Shown: positions 40,903 through 51,180, counted from the stretch's first letter. The stretch: DNA of 64,000 bases from Mycobacterium spongiae (GCF_018278905.1 NZ_CP046600.1:1-64000); one strand, 5' to 3'. Translations and numbers: made by a program. The notes: generated by a model from the letters alone, not told the origin.

Positions 40903-41220
40903 ATGGCAGATCGAATCCACGTGGTGCCAGCACACCTGCGCCAGGCCGCTGTTCATCACGAGCAGACCTCCGACTACCTGCGGACCGTCCCATCGTCACA
41001 CGCGGCCATCCAGGAGAGTTTGGACTCACTCGGGCCGATATTCGGTGAGCTACGTGACGCCGGGCGGGAACTGCTCGAGTTGAGGCGGCGGTACTACGAG
41101 CAACAGGCCGACGACCACTTCGATCTAGCCGACAATCTGAAGACGTCGGCAACCATGTGGGAAGAGCACGAGCAGGAGGCGGCACGTAACCTCGGCAGCA
41201 TCATTGACGACGGTCGATGA
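40903..41220 (+). CDS. EspC-like type VII secretion substrate (Rv0027 homologue)
   Basis: A 105-residue two-helix protein (MADRIHVVPAHLRQAAVHHE then LKTSATMWEEHEQEAARNL) with the size and pattern of the EspC/DUF2580 family: VxPxxLRxxAxxH at the start and a second helix after a central turn. EspC is a secreted partner of ESX-1. I see no canonical YxxxD/E export signal at the C-terminus, so secretion is uncertain. Ribosome-binding site gaggaga precedes ATG 40903. Its stop overlaps the next start (ATGA). Confidence 0.82.
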   Translation: MADRIHVVPAHLRQAAVHHEQTSDYLRTVPSSHAAIQESLDSLGPIFGELRDAGRELLELRRRYYEQQADDHFDLADNLKTSATMWEEHEQEAARNLGSIIDDGR

Positions 41221-41522
41221 CCAACGCCAATCCCGCATTCGACACCGTTCACCCCAGCGGCCATATCCTGGTCCGCTCGTGCCGCGGCGGGTATATGCAC
41301 AGCGTCGCGCTGGACGAGGCGGCCATGGAAACTGACGCAGAGACGCTGGCACAGGGGATCCGGCTGACCGCGGACGTGTCGTGTCTCAAGGCGCTGCTGG
41401 AAGTGCGCGAGGAGATCATCGCCGCGGGGCACACCCCATCCGCGGAGGTTCCGACCCCCCACGACCTTGACGTGGCGATTGAAAAACTGTTGGCGCACCG
41501 ACTGCGTCGTAGTGACCGCTGA
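41217..41522 (+). CDS. EspH-like DUF2694 protein (Rv0028 homologue)
   Basis: A 101-residue protein with the DUF2694 pattern seen in the C-terminal half of EspH: SGHILVRSCRGGYMHSVALD, ETDAETLAQGIRLTADV and LPTP-like SAEVPTPHDLDVAIEKLLA. EspH is a cytosolic ESX-1 component that supports secretion of EspE/EspF. ATG 41217 overlaps the EspC-like stop, implying co-translation. The resemblance is from remembered EspH sequence and needs profile confirmation. Confidence 0.8.
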   Translation: MTNANPAFDTVHPSGHILVRSCRGGYMHSVALDEAAMETDAETLAQGIRLTADVSCLKALLEVREEIIAAGHTPSAEVPTPHDLDVAIEKLLAHRLRRSDR

Positions 41523-41526
41523 GGGC

Positions 41527-41670
41527 TTAGAGGGTCCAAGTCTTAGCGATATCGGGGTCGGGCACGATGTCTTTCGGTGGCTCGATCGGATTGGCACCGA
41601 ACAACTCTCGCGCGCGGGACAGTAAGGCCCGCACTTCGTCGAGTTGCTGCTGTAGCGCAGAATCGGCCAT
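41527..41670 (-). CDS. 47-codon small protein antisense within the Esp-like cassette
   Basis: A minus-strand ORF from ATG 41670 to TAA 41527-41529, filling the gap between the EspH-like and EspK-like genes. The product starts MADSALQQQLDEVRALLSRA, an amphipathic helix with leucine spacing, and ends IVPDPDIAKTWTL. Third-position G/C looks coding-like and it occupies almost the entire intergenic space. No strong ribosome-binding site is visible. I do not recognise a family; it may be a small partner protein of the cassette. Confidence 0.5.
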   Translation of the reverse strand: MADSALQQQLDEVRALLSRARELFGANPIEPPKDIVPDPDIAKTWTL

Positions 41671-41749
41671 GTCGCCACGCTACCGTGGTCGAGACGACCG
41701 TACAATTCATCGTCTGCACGGGCTACGCGAGTGCCGGTAGGCTTGGCGA

Positions 41750-42919
41750 GTGGCGATCTTCGGCCGAAGGACGGCGCGCCAACGCCTCCGAAGAGCGACG
41801 CGGGAATCTCTGGCGATTTCCCCATTCAGCTCTCCCATCGACTGCGCCCCGCGGGTAACGGCGGGGCTTTGGCCCGCCGAGCTATCGACTCCTACCGCCG
41901 AAAACAGCTTGCTCGCAACCGATCTCAAGGTTGACCTGGAAAAGATCACGAGTACGGCCAACGACAAGCTCAGGAGCATCAGGCACGCCGGAATGGCCGA
42001 TTCGGCCCGGCAGGCATCCGAAGCCAGGGTGATCGACGAAGCCCGTGCGCTGGCTGTGCGGCGCGTCGAGGCGACGATCCGCCAGCTCAACCAGATGACA
42101 TCGGATGTGACCACCGAAGAACCGTGCTCAGATATCAACCCAGATCGTGGCGGGTCGGACACGGACGAGACACGAGTTCAACCCGCCGTCAGCGCATTGC
42201 CGCAATCGGAGGAACCAGAATCGTCGGCGGCTGCGTCCTCCGATCCGGACCTCGAACGCTCCCCCGACGCGCCACCTGCTGGACCTGAAACGGAATTCGG
42301 CGACAGCCGGTTGCAGCGGCTGCTGACGTTCGTGGCCCGGCAGGAACCACGGTTGAGCTGGGCGGTCGCGGCCAACCCCGATAGCACTCCGGTGTTGGTT
42401 ACCGATCTGGCCCACGGGTGGATACCCCCGGACATCGCGGTTCCCGAAGGTGTGCGGCTCCTGGAGCCCGAGCGGCGTGCCGGCAAGGTGTCCGCGCTCA
42501 TCGGTGGCGCCGCGCCTTCGGTGACCTACCGTCCGGGTGATTCCTTGGGCTGGTTTGCGGATCGGGTTGCCCCGACAGCCTCGGTACGACCGCGCTCGTT
42601 GCCAATGGTCGAAGATCTTGGACGCGAACTTCAAGAAGCCACCCGCGCGCGCGAGGGCTTGCCACGGGCGGTGCACACGCTGGCGACGGCAGCCGCTGGC
42701 GGAACCCGCGTCATCGATGACGAAATCGACTTACTGCGGGTGTATCTCGATACCGCGCGGCACCAGGTCCTCGTGCAATATCCCGCGGTTGATCTGTCGC
42801 TGTTGCTTAACTGCATGCTGCTGGCAGCCACCCATGGCAGCGTCACCGGAGATTCGGTATCGGCTAATTATCATTTCGCTTGGTTCCAGAAACTCAATCC
42901 GTCGCCGGCCGGAAAGTGA
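41750..42919 (+). CDS. EspK-like protein (Rv0029 homologue)
   Basis: A 389-residue protein. An N-terminal helical part (about 60-115, ITSTANDKLRSIRHAGMADS) and acidic linker (about 125-185) precede a globular C-terminal region like that of EspK (DUF5631/DUF5632-type): LSWAVAANPDSTPVLVTDLA, GWIPPDIAVPEGVRLLEP and SVTYRPGDSLGWFADRVAP. EspK is an ESX-1 accessory chaperone-like protein. GTG start at 41750. It continues the operon after a 227-base gap occupied by the antisense small ORF. Confidence 0.84.
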   Translation: MAIFGRRTARQRLRRATRESLAISPFSSPIDCAPRVTAGLWPAELSTPTAENSLLATDLKVDLEKITSTANDKLRSIRHAGMADSARQASEARVIDEARALAVRRVEATIRQLNQMTSDVTTEEPCSDINPDRGGSDTDETRVQPAVSALPQSEEPESSAAASSDPDLERSPDAPPAGPETEFGDSRLQRLLTFVARQEPRLSWAVAANPDSTPVLVTDLAHGWIPPDIAVPEGVRLLEPERRAGKVSALIGGAAPSVTYRPGDSLGWFADRVAPTASVRPRSLPMVEDLGRELQEATRAREGLPRAVHTLATAAAGGTRVIDDEIDLLRVYLDTARHQVLVQYPAVDLSLLLNCMLLAATHGSVTGDSVSANYHFAWFQKLNPSPAGK

Positions 42920-43001
42920 GCTCCAGAATCTCCTGGCAGCGGCACGTTTTGCTGGCTGTGCATGAATTGACGCTGGTCGGAGGCGTGGACATACTGTCAT
43001 A

Positions 43002-43355
43002 GTGTCGGGGTCGGGCAGTCGCGCGGAACTGAGCGACAGGGACGAACTGACCGACAGAAACCAACTGACCGACAAAGACCTCGTGGAATCGGTGCTGCGC
43101 GATCTGACCGAGGCAGCCGAGAAATGGGAAGAACTCGTCAACGAAGCCGAGGCCGTCACGTTCAGCGTGGACATGGGCGATATTCACGCAGTCGCAAATT
43201 CTGATGGTCGGTTACTCAGCTTGACGCTGCACCCGGGCGTGATGACCGGATATGCACCTGGGGAGCTGGCGGACAGATTGAACCTTGCGATTGCCGCGCT
43301 GCGCGAAGCGGCGGAGGCCGAGAACGAAGCGCGTTACGGCGGTCGCCTGCGCTGA
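43002..43355 (+). CDS. EspL/YbaB-like protein (Rv0030 homologue)
   Basis: A 117-residue protein with a charged N-terminal stretch rich in D-R-x-x-L-T-D repeats (ELSDRDELTDRNQLTDKD), then a YbaB/EbfC-like fold pattern as in EspL: a helix (VLRDLTEAAEKWEELVNEAE), strands (VTFSVDMGD, RLLSLTLHPG) and a final helix (ADRLNLAIAALREAAEAENE). EspL stabilises ESX-1 substrates. GTG 43002 is the only good start. Last gene of the cassette; 790 bases follow before the PPE genes. Confidence 0.82.
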   Translation: MSGSGSRAELSDRDELTDRNQLTDKDLVESVLRDLTEAAEKWEELVNEAEAVTFSVDMGDIHAVANSDGRLLSLTLHPGVMTGYAPGELADRLNLAIAALREAAEAENEARYGGRLR

Positions 43356-44145
43356 CATTGGCGCCGCGAACGTCGGGTATCCGTGCGCATGAAACAGGAC
43401 CGTGTCGCGCCGGCAGCGCACCGGCGGCCCTCGTTGGTAACGGGCCGCGGTGTGGCGTGTATGAATGGGTTGGTTTCGAACCAGGTCGGTGTGCACTGTG
43501 ATCGCCGCGCGCAAGGTAAGAGTGGGCTGACTGATCCCCATGGATTGAACCACAAGAAATGAGGGTCTTTCAGCCGCGTGGGGGCGCTCGGAGCGCAGTG
43601 GACCGTCGGCAGGTAGCCCGCGATGGAGCGGTCGCAGCGGTGGCCATTGTCGCGCGCTTTCGACGCATCGGCGCCTACACGGTCATGGGCCGCTGACCCG
43701 GGAACCGACGTCCAGACACTCGGCTCGGACGCACTAGAAAGCTACCTTGAGCAGCAAGAACATGGTTCTGAGGTTGCGCTCGGCGGTCTAGCTACTGGCC
43801 GACTTCGCAGCATCGCCGGGATCGATCGCCACGCATCTGCGTCGCGGGCGACGTCGACGTCGAGCTCCTTACGGCTTCGGTGATCTGCAGCACCATAGCA
43901 GGCCGCGTTGATCGCCACCCAACCTTGGGTTCACCTTGCGGGTTGCTGTGAGTCGATCTCAGCACGCGCGTTGGGGTCCCCCTTATCTTACGGTGACGTT
44001 GCTGTCAGATAAGCGCAACGTCCTCCCGTAACTACTCCACCGAAAGTGATTGGTGGAAAGTGGCTTTCCCAGGTCACTGCACTAGTCCCATTAGCGCGGC
44101 GTCGACGCCGGTGTCGAGCCACCAGCCCACCACTAGGCGGTATCG
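43356..44145. other. 790-bp gap between the Esp-like cassette and the PPE genes
   Basis: No supported gene. An 86-codon ORF at 43623-43883 has no family resemblance or clear ribosome-binding site. An inverted repeat CTTATCT (43982-43988) / AGATAAG (44007-44013) lies about 130 bases upstream of the first PPE gene. In H37Rv the equivalent junction carries a transposase remnant (Rv0031); I see none here. This is probably a past insertion/deletion breakpoint. Confidence 0.5.
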
Positions 44146-45345
44146 ATGCCCCACGATGTCCCTGTCGACCAGGAGCCGGTCGTGTCGGAGATCGCTGCGT
44201 CGGTACAGGCTGGGCTCAACCTCGCGCCGCGTCTCATGCCGAATTTCGGGGCTTTGCCTCCCGAAATCAATTCGGGTCGCATGTACAGCGGCCCCGGAGC
44301 CGGGCCGATGATCGCCGCCGCCTCGGCGTGGGACAGCACCGCTGCAGAATTGTTCGCCGCAGCATCTGGTTACAGTTCGGTGATCTCGGAGCTCACCACC
44401 ATGCGGTGGTCCGGGCCTTCGTCGGATGCGATGATCGCCGCGGTCGCGCCCTTCATCAGCTGGTTGAGCACCACCGCGGCGCTCGCCGATCAGGCAGGGA
44501 TACAGGCAAAGGCGGCGGTGGCGGCCTACGAGGCGGCCTTTTCGATGACGGTGCCCCCACCGGTGGTCGCGGCCAACCGGAGTTTGTTGCTACTCCTCGT
44601 CTCGACGAACTGGCTGGGGCAAAACACCCCCGCGATCGCCGCAACCGAGTTCGAATACGCCGAGATGTGGGCTCAAGACACCACCGCGATGTTCGGCTAC
44701 GCCAGCGCATCGGAGCACGCGGCGCTCTTGCCCCCGTTTGCAGCAGCGCCGAACACCGTCAACCCAGCCGGCCTCGCCTTACAGGCGAGCGGCGCTGCCA
44801 CCGGAGCACACACCGGCGCTGGGTTAGCTGGGCTGGTCGGGCAACCCAGTCCTGCTATGGCGCTTCCGGGAATTTCATTGCTTGGGCAGCAACCCTGGGG
44901 CTGGTACTACGGCGTCGTTGACAACGTCGAGGGTCTGGTCTACGACGGGGCCGGCTACACGCTCAACGGTCTTCAGATCGCCGGTCGAACGGTGTGGAGA
45001 ACTACGGGTTCTGACGCCGCTGCAGCGGGGTCAGCTGCCGGCGCGGCCCAAGCAGAGGTGTTGTCGGAGCTTCCATTGGAGGCCCCCGTACCAGTCGCGG
45101 CTGCGGCGACGGCCGCCAAGATCGGGCCCCTGTCGGTGCCGCCCCGTTGGTCTGCGGCGCCCTTCGTATCCCCAAGCGGGACGGCGGGAATGTCGGTTCA
45201 CGAAGTTCGCGCCACCGAGGCGGGCGGGCTGTCGGGCGTACTGCAAGGCGCGCCGGCCAAAGGCAGGTCCCGCCTGGCCAGCCATGCCGGACGCCGATAC
45301 GGATTACAACTCAAAGTAATGATGCGCCAGCCCTGTGGCGGGTAG
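44146..45345 (+). CDS. PPE family protein, PPE-SVP subgroup
   Basis: A PPE protein of 399 residues from ATG 44146, or 369 from ATG 44236 ([19 protein letters not shown]), where most PPE proteins begin. The upstream 30 codons look coding and have aggcgg before the ATG, so the longer form is kept with reserve. The about 180-residue PPE domain includes the WxG turn ([11 protein letters not shown]); the C-terminus has the subgroup motif GxxSVPxxW ([14 protein letters not shown]). PPE proteins are type VII secreted, normally as PE-PPE pairs; no PE gene is adjacent. Confidence 0.9.
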   Translation: MPHDVPVDQEPVVSEIAASVQAGLNLAPRLMPNFGALPPEINSGRMYSGPGAGPMIAAASAWDSTAAELFAAASGYSSVISELTTMRWSGPSSDAMIAAVAPFISWLSTTAALADQAGIQAKAAVAAYEAAFSMTVPPPVVAANRSLLLLLVSTNWLGQNTPAIAATEFEYAEMWAQDTTAMFGYASASEHAALLPPFAAAPNTVNPAGLALQASGAATGAHTGAGLAGLVGQPSPAMALPGISLLGQQPWGWYYGVVDNVEGLVYDGAGYTLNGLQIAGRTVWRTTGSDAAAAGSAAGAAQAEVLSELPLEAPVPVAAAATAAKIGPLSVPPRWSAAPFVSPSGTAGMSVHEVRATEAGGLSGVLQGAPAKGRSRLASHAGRRYGLQLKVMMRQPCGG

Positions 45346-45425
45346 CAAAAGGACACCGTGCGCAACGAAGCGCCAATGACGACCGAATACGAGAGCGGTC
45401 GCGACGAGATATGGAGTTAACCACG

Positions 45426-46595
45426 ATGGATTTTGGGGTGCTGCCACCGGAGATCAACTCTGGACGGATGTACTGTGGCCCAGGCTCGGCGCCTATGGTC
45501 GCAGCCGCGTCCGGCTGGAACGGGCTTGCGGCAGAGCTCAACACCACCGCCGCCGGCTACGAGCGGGTAGTTACCGAGCTGCATTCCGAGCAATGGACGG
45601 GCGGGGCATCGACGTTGATGGTTGACGCGGTCGCACCCTATGTGGCTTGGATGAAAGTCACTGCGGCACAAGCCGAGCTCGCTTCCAGCCAGGCGAGAGC
45701 CGCGGTGGCCGCGTACGAGGCTGCAATCGCCGCCACGGTGCCCCCTCCGCTGATCGCCGCGAATCGCGCCGAGCTGGCGTTGTTGAACGCGCAAAACCTG
45801 TTCGGCCAATACACCGGCGCCATCGCGGCCCTCGAAGCCCAATATGAGCAAATGTGGGTCCAGGATGCTGTGGCGATGTACACCTATGCGGGTTCGTCCG
45901 CCACCGCGGCGGCCGTGACGCCGTTTGCCGCGCCGCCGCCCATCACAAGCCTTTCTCCCGCTGCCGGACAGTCCGTCGCAGCCGCAGTGGCTGCCACCAC
46001 GTCGGCAGGTACTTCACAGCGCGCCTTGCTAGGGCTGATTTCTCAGTTACCGGCCAAACTGGCGCAACTGGCGTCACCGTCGTCGATGGCGGCGGCTGCT
46101 GCGGCCCCGCCCGCATCGGCACGATTGCTGTTCGTGGCCCGCTTGCCGTGGCCGCTAACGTCACTGGCATACAACACCGTTGGTTTGCCGTACTTCGGCA
46201 TCGGCATGGGCAACAGCATGATCACGTCATCGGAGGCGCTGGGATTGGTCGGCCCCGAGGCCGCTGCGGTTGCCGAAGCGGCGCCGCCGGCCGCGGCTGA
46301 GGCAGCCGAAGCGGCGCTGGGTACGGCACCCGTAACCGCGGGCCTGGCCAACGCGACCTCGATCGGCAAGTTGTCGGTGCCGCCGACGTGGACGGAGATC
46401 GCCTCCGAGAGTCTGGCCCCGACAGCGGGTTCGGCTTCGGTGCCGCTGGCTAGCGCTATCGTCGATCAACCAGAGTCTGCTGGGGCGGGACATGTGTTGG
46501 GTGGCCTTCCGGCAGCCAGTTCAAGTGGGTCGGGTGCGGGTCCCCGGTACGGCATCCGGCCCACGGTGATGGCCAGGCCGCCCTTTGCTGGCTAA
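45426..46595 (+). CDS. PPE family protein, PPE-SVP subgroup
   Basis: A 389-residue PPE protein beginning [20 protein letters not shown] at ATG 45426, with ggag nine bases upstream; ATG 45411 would add five residues. The PPE domain carries the WxG turn ([11 protein letters not shown]) and the C-terminus the SVP motif ([14 protein letters not shown]). It is 80 bases downstream of a similar PPE gene and the two look like a tandem duplication. No PE partner is visible, so secretion would need a PE encoded elsewhere. M. tuberculosis has no PPE gene at this position. Confidence 0.92.
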   Translation: MDFGVLPPEINSGRMYCGPGSAPMVAAASGWNGLAAELNTTAAGYERVVTELHSEQWTGGASTLMVDAVAPYVAWMKVTAAQAELASSQARAAVAAYEAAIAATVPPPLIAANRAELALLNAQNLFGQYTGAIAALEAQYEQMWVQDAVAMYTYAGSSATAAAVTPFAAPPPITSLSPAAGQSVAAAVAATTSAGTSQRALLGLISQLPAKLAQLASPSSMAAAAAAPPASARLLFVARLPWPLTSLAYNTVGLPYFGIGMGNSMITSSEALGLVGPEAAAVAEAAPPAAAEAAEAALGTAPVTAGLANATSIGKLSVPPTWTEIASESLAPTAGSASVPLASAIVDQPESAGAGHVLGGLPAASSSGSGAGPRYGIRPTVMARPPFAG

Positions 46596-46628
46596 CACGC
46601 CATTGTTCGCCTCGGGAGCCTCGCGCGC

Positions 46629-47402
46629 TCATCGCCCCGGGCCGGGTGGACCAGCGAATGCTTGAGCGATCTCCAACCAGCGCTGCGCGTCCTCCCCTAC
46701 CGCCGTGATGTCGAGGGTGCCCAGCGCGCGCCGCTGAGTGACCAACAAGCAAAAGTCTTCAGCGGATCCGGTCACGCGCTGGGCCGCGTCGGACGGCCCC
46801 CAAGACCAGCTATCACCGCCAGGCCCGCGCAACTCAACCCGGAAAGGTTCGGGTGGTGGAGCTAGCTCGTTGACGAAGAATGCGTAGTCGCGGGTACGTA
46901 CCCCGAGATGTGCGATCGACCGCAATCGGGTGGTGACAGGCCGGGTCGTGCCAAGGGCGTCCGCAACATCGAGTCCGTGAGCCCACGTCTCCATCAGCCG
47001 CGCGGTCGCCATTGACGCCGCGCTCATGGGTGGCCCGAACCACGGCAATTTGCGGCCCGCGGGCACTGCCTCCAGCTCGTCGTGGAGCCGCCCGCGGATA
47101 CCCCGCCATTCGGTGAGCAGGTCGCGCGGCGGCCGTGCCGCCTGTTCGTCAGCGGCAGCGTCCACGAAGCCGGCAGCATTGGCCGCCGCGGCAGTCACCA
47201 TCTCCGCGAAGGCGGCCTCGTCAGTGACCGCAACCAGAGCGACCCGATCGGTCCACAGCAGATGGCCGATCTGATGCGCGATGGTCCAGCCCGGCGCCGG
47301 AGTGGGGTCCGCCCATCGGCCGGCTGGAAGCGGCGCCACCAGCGCATCGAGGTCGTCGCTTTCGGCACGCAAGTCGGCCACGATCGGCCCTGAGTCCGCC
47401 AT
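46629..47402 (-). CDS. DinB/mycothiol-dependent maleylpyruvate isomerase family protein (Rv0036c homologue)
   Basis: A 257-residue protein of the TIGR03084-type actinobacterial family. The N-terminal DinB-like four-helix bundle contains [19 protein letters not shown], with a metal-binding His, and [12 protein letters not shown]; the C-terminal sterol-carrier-like part includes [18 protein letters not shown]. Relatives use mycothiol as cofactor, but the actual reaction here is unknown. ATG start at 47402. Length equals M. tuberculosis Rv0036c. Confidence 0.9.
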   Translation of the reverse strand: MADSGPIVADLRAESDDLDALVAPLPAGRWADPTPAPGWTIAHQIGHLLWTDRVALVAVTDEAAFAEMVTAAAANAAGFVDAAADEQAARPPRDLLTEWRGIRGRLHDELEAVPAGRKLPWFGPPMSAASMATARLMETWAHGLDVADALGTTRPVTTRLRSIAHLGVRTRDYAFFVNELAPPPEPFRVELRGPGGDSWSWGPSDAAQRVTGSAEDFCLLVTQRRALGTLDITAVGEDAQRWLEIAQAFAGPPGPGR

Positions 47403-47446
47403 TATCGCCTCCTGAGGGGGCCTTCGAGTTAAGGCACATGTGTACC

Positions 47447-48766
47447 TTAACGAGGGTTCGCAGGCTGGCCACGGCGACCGACGATGCTATGCACAATCAG
47501 CCCCATGACATAGAGCACCGACCCGAACAACGCAAACACCGGTGCTCGACCGTCCGCGGGAATCAATGTCGCCGCGATCGTGATCGAGGCGATGTAGGAG
47601 ACCCAGAACAGCGCGTCCTGTATGGCAAATACGTGTCCGCGCAACGCGTCGTCGACATCGATCTGCATGGCCGAGTCGGCGCAGAGCTTTACCACTTGCC
47701 CGGCCACACCGAGGAAAAACCCGCACACCACCATGACCGGTAGCAGCAGTCCGGCGCCGGCGACTTGAATGGCCGCCGCGGCCACCAGCGCACCATTCGC
47801 GGTCGCGTAGCGGCCCCAGCGGCGTATTGCGGCCGGTGTCAGCACGTTGGCCAAGAAGGCGCCGAGGCCGGTTGCGGCGAAGAACATGAGTGCAGTACCG
47901 AGCCCTCCGAACGCGGGCGCGGTCATGTGCTGCACCAACAACAGGACCAGTAGCGAGTTGATGCCGACCACCATCCGGTGTGCGGCCAGGCCGGCCAGGG
48001 CCGCAGCGACCGTCGGGAGCTGGACAACCGTGCGTACGCCATGCAGCCAGCCGGTGGTGACCGCATAGATGGCCGATCCGTGGATCGCGCGCTTGGTGTC
48101 GTCTGGTCCGAGTACGCGTGGGCCGAACCGCAGCGCGAGCACCAACGCGATCGATACCGGGACCGTCACGATGAAGATGATTGTGGAGGCGCCCTCGTCG
48201 CCGCTGCCCGCGAGCCAACGAGGCAACAACATGAAGTTGGCTCCCAGAAAGGCCGCGATCGCACCCGAGGCGATGGCCACCGAGTTCATCGTGACCACCT
48301 GCTCGCGCGGGACCACGTGCGGCAATGCCGCTGACAGGCCCGAGGCGACGAAGCGCGCCAAGCCATTGGCGAGCAGCGCTGCACACAACAGCGGTAGCTC
48401 ACCAGCCGACAGCGCCAGAATTGTGCCGATGGCGACGATCAAGACCAGCCGGCCGATGTTGGCGCCGACAAGCACCCAACGCCGGTCCCACCGGTCCATC
48501 AACGCCCCAGCGAACGGCCCCAGCAGCGAGTAGGGCAAGAACAGCACGGTGAAGGCACCGGCAATGGCCATGGGGCCGGTGGCGTGGTCAGGGTTGAACA
48601 GGAGGGCTCCGGCGAGCCCCGCCTGGAAGAGGCCATCACCGAATTGACTTGCGATGCGCAGCTGCAGCAATCGTCGGAAGTCGGGCAAGTTGCGCACCGC
48701 CCGCCACACGTCGACGGGGGTGCGCACATGCGTCCGGGTTTGAATCACGAAACCCACTTCCACCAT
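47447..48766 (-). CDS. Major facilitator superfamily transporter (Rv0037c homologue)
   Basis: A 439-residue membrane protein with about twelve hydrophobic helices and the MFS loop signature between helices 2 and 3 ([20 protein letters not shown]). Substrate unknown. ATG 48766 ([19 protein letters not shown]) is chosen; the frame is open 40 codons further but that stretch is Cys/Arg-rich, unlike a transporter. Divergent from the Rv0038 homologue with 110 bases between starts. Confidence 0.9.
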   Translation of the reverse strand: MVEVGFVIQTRTHVRTPVDVWRAVRNLPDFRRLLQLRIASQFGDGLFQAGLAGALLFNPDHATGPMAIAGAFTVLFLPYSLLGPFAGALMDRWDRRWVLVGANIGRLVLIVAIGTILALSAGELPLLCAALLANGLARFVASGLSAALPHVVPREQVVTMNSVAIASGAIAAFLGANFMLLPRWLAGSGDEGASTIIFIVTVPVSIALVLALRFGPRVLGPDDTKRAIHGSAIYAVTTGWLHGVRTVVQLPTVAAALAGLAAHRMVVGINSLLVLLLVQHMTAPAFGGLGTALMFFAATGLGAFLANVLTPAAIRRWGRYATANGALVAAAAIQVAGAGLLLPVMVVCGFFLGVAGQVVKLCADSAMQIDVDDALRGHVFAIQDALFWVSYIASITIAATLIPADGRAPVFALFGSVLYVMGLIVHSIVGRRGQPANPR

Positions 48767-48876
48767 TGGCACCCACGTCGCTGGTCTGGGCGCTACCGCG
48801 CTAACAACACTACAAATATTCGTCGACCGTGCTTGTTTGCCCCGAGCGGTACGACAGCGGGTGCAATGATGTTCGG

Positions 48877-49482
48877 GTGGCCGCACACGAAGATCCCGAG
48901 GACCATGTCGCGCCGGCCGCGCAACGGGTGCGGGCGGGTACCTTACTGCTGGCCAATACCGATCTGCTGGAGCCGACCTTTCGCCGCAGCGTGATCTACA
49001 TTGTCGAGCACAACGATGGCGGCACCCTGGGGGTGGTGCTCAACCGGCCGACGGAGACCGCCGTCTACAACGTGTTGCCGCATTGGGCCAAACTGGCGGC
49101 CAAACCGAAGACGATGTTCATCGGAGGCCCGGTGAAGCGCGATGCGGCCCTGTGCTTGGCGACGCTGCGGGTTGGCGCCGAACCCGAGGGTGTGCCCGGC
49201 CTGCGGCATGTGGCAGGCAGGGTGGTGATGGTGGATCTGGACGCCGGGCCGGAATCGATCGCAGCGGTGGTGGAAGGGGTGCGGATCTTCGCTGGGTATT
49301 CCGGCTGGACCGTAGGACAGCTCGAAGGCGAAATCGAGCGCGACGACTGGATTGTCCTGTCGGCGTTGCCATCTGATGTTCTGGTCGAGCCGCGAGCGGA
49401 CCTGTGGGGGCAAGTGCTGCGGCGCCAGCCGTTGCCCATGTCGCTGCTTGCCACCCACCCGATCGACCTCAGCCGGAACTAG
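48877..49482 (+). CDS. YqgE/AlgH (UPF0301) family protein (Rv0038 homologue)
   Basis: A 201-residue protein of the UPF0301 family, with [20 protein letters not shown], the family core [21 protein letters not shown] and [19 protein letters not shown]. Function is not established. GTG 48877 ([13 protein letters not shown]) matches the M. tuberculosis start; upstream codons in frame are not family-like. Its last four bases overlap convergent Rv0039c. Confidence 0.93.
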   Translation: MAAHEDPEDHVAPAAQRVRAGTLLLANTDLLEPTFRRSVIYIVEHNDGGTLGVVLNRPTETAVYNVLPHWAKLAAKPKTMFIGGPVKRDAALCLATLRVGAEPEGVPGLRHVAGRVVMVDLDAGPESIAAVVEGVRIFAGYSGWTVGQLEGEIERDDWIVLSALPSDVLVEPRADLWGQVLRRQPLPMSLLATHPIDLSRN

Positions 49483-49907
49483 GAACCACGGCGTCCGCCC
49501 GCCCCTTCGGTTCCCGGCCCCCACGCCTCGTCAACGGGGCGATCGCGACCCGCTAACTGGGGGCAAGACAAGACGCAGGCCGCACAGTTGCCACCGCAGT
49601 CGGCGGCTTCGAGGGTTGCTGCCTCGCGCCGCAGCAGGTATCGCGCGATCTGCCACGAACCCGCGGCCAGGGTGCCGACCGCGCCGCAGATGCAGACGAT
49701 GACCAGAACCAGAGCGGTGCGCGGGGGCGCGGCCAGCGCCGCCACTCCCCCGGCTGCCAGCACTATCGCAGCCGCGAGTTGGGTGGGGGCCATAGCGCGC
49801 CGCGTCAGCCCAGCGGGGTCGGTGGTGCGTGCCCGGGCAAGCGACCACAGACCGAAGCCGGCGGACGCGACCGCCACGCAGATGCACAACAGGCCCGCGA
49901 TGAACAC
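49479..49907 (-). CDS. Small membrane protein with Cys-rich tail (Rv0039c homologue)
   Basis: About 142 residues from GTG 49907, or 150 from TTG 49931. Three hydrophobic segments (FIAGLLCICVAVASAGFG; TQLAAAIVLAAGGVAALA; TALVLVIVCICGAVGTLAAG) are followed by a cytoplasmic tail with four cysteines in CGGNCAACVLSC, which could bind a metal or form disulfides. The tail is longer than I recall for M. tuberculosis. Function unknown. Confidence 0.8.
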   Translation of the reverse strand: MFIAGLLCICVAVASAGFGLWSLARARTTDPAGLTRRAMAPTQLAAAIVLAAGGVAALAAPPRTALVLVIVCICGAVGTLAAGSWQIARYLLRREAATLEAADCGGNCAACVLSCPQLAGRDRPVDEAWGPGTEGAGGRRGS

Positions 49908-49946
49908 CCGGCCACCATACGGGTACGCCAACTAAGCCGTGGCGAA

Positions 49947-50981
49947 TCAGCGCGACGGGACACCCGTGCCGACGCCCAGCGACGGATGACCAGGCGTCGG
50001 GTTGGTCAGCGGCAGCTGTGCTGGTGCCGGGCTCTGCACACTCCGCGGTGCGGGACGGCGATGGGGCTGGGGCAGCTGCCCGGGCAGCGCCGCGGGCGCC
50101 CGGTGCGGTGTCGCGGCACGCGGTTGCCCGGACGCCGACGGCGCGGCCACTCGGAATCCACTGATGATCGCGTTCGTGGCTGGTGCGTCAGCGATGGCCT
50201 GGGACAACGCCGTGGTCACCGACAACGACACCAGGTACTTGTCGGCGCCCGAGCTGGCGATCACATGGCGGCGGGAGGTGTTCAGTGTCATGTCATTCTC
50301 GCGGTACGTGCCCTCGATGATTGACGAGGGGAAGCGACCGAAATTGGCCAGCGAGGCGTTTGTCGTCTTCCATGCAAGCAATCTCCGGGCGTCGGCATAC
50401 CCGTGCTTAATGGCCTCGGCGGAATCGAAGTCACCGACCAGCTTATACACCACCACCTGCGCATTCGATGTGTAGATGCTCTTGCCGCTCACCCGGTCCG
50501 CGATCACGGCGAACGCATCGGGCACGTTGGGGTCGGGCACCTGCGTCCAGCGCGGTGGCATCGGGAGACTGATGTCGAGGGCGGTGAATCCCTCCGGCCG
50601 CTGCGCTTCGAGGGTGACCTTGTTCTCATGCAGGTAGTCCCGAAGCGTCCCGGTGATTGGGGGCATCATTATGGGCATTGTCGGCGCTAAGGGGGCCCGG
50701 GCTGTGGATCTGGGCGCTCCGATCGGAACCGGCGATGCGACCGGTGCTGGCGCTCGGGCAGGGGCAGGAGCCGGTGCGAACCGGCTATTGACCGTCCCGG
50801 GAGCTACTGGGACGTATTGCATGGGCGGACCCGCTGTCTGCACCGGGACCGGAGCGGGAATCGGTGGCGCCGGCGGCAGCGGCTCCGCTGTGGCCTTCGC
50901 GCCCGCGAACAGTATGACGCCGAGGAAACCAGTGGCCATGCCCGCGGCGAACGCTCGCCACCTGGGTACGATCTGAATCAT
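49947..50981 (-). CDS. mtc28: Proline-rich secreted antigen MTC28 (LpqN/LpqT-like)
   Basis: A 344-residue exported protein (310 in M. tuberculosis). A signal peptide ([21 protein letters not shown]) is followed by a Pro/Ala-rich region ([18 protein letters not shown]), a folded Lpp-LpqN-type domain (about 110-270, [20 protein letters not shown]) and a second Pro/Ala-rich tail. The Pro-rich segments account for the extra length. Known as a secreted T-cell antigen in M. tuberculosis. ATG start at 50981. Confidence 0.93.
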   Translation of the reverse strand: MIQIVPRWRAFAAGMATGFLGVILFAGAKATAEPLPPAPPIPAPVPVQTAGPPMQYVPVAPGTVNSRFAPAPAPARAPAPVASPVPIGAPRSTARAPLAPTMPIMMPPITGTLRDYLHENKVTLEAQRPEGFTALDISLPMPPRWTQVPDPNVPDAFAVIADRVSGKSIYTSNAQVVVYKLVGDFDSAEAIKHGYADARRLLAWKTTNASLANFGRFPSSIIEGTYRENDMTLNTSRRHVIASSGADKYLVSLSVTTALSQAIADAPATNAIISGFRVAAPSASGQPRAATPHRAPAALPGQLPQPHRRPAPRSVQSPAPAQLPLTNPTPGHPSLGVGTGVPSR

Positions 50982-51180
50982 CTGCGTCGGTCCCTCCGAA
51001 TGGTTTCGGGCACCGATGCCCGACCTCGAGGCTGAATGTAACCAGGGCCGAAAGGTGGCGAACAGGCTTGAAATAGAGCTGGGATGATCCTCTGATCGGT
51101 GTGCAACGCAACTGAGATCAACTCGTGGCCGGCGGCTGGGGCGCCAGACGTTGCAATGCTGCCCTTATACCCTATTGGGC

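Noticed and set aside
43623..43883. 86-codon ORF in the gap before the PPE genes
   Set aside because: No ribosome-binding site, no family resemblance, and composition indistinguishable from noncoding high-G+C sequence.
43982..44013. CTTATCT/AGATAAG inverted repeat as an insertion-sequence end or terminator
   Set aside because: Only seven-base arms, no transposase remnant, target duplication or T-tract nearby; left as a note in the gap description.
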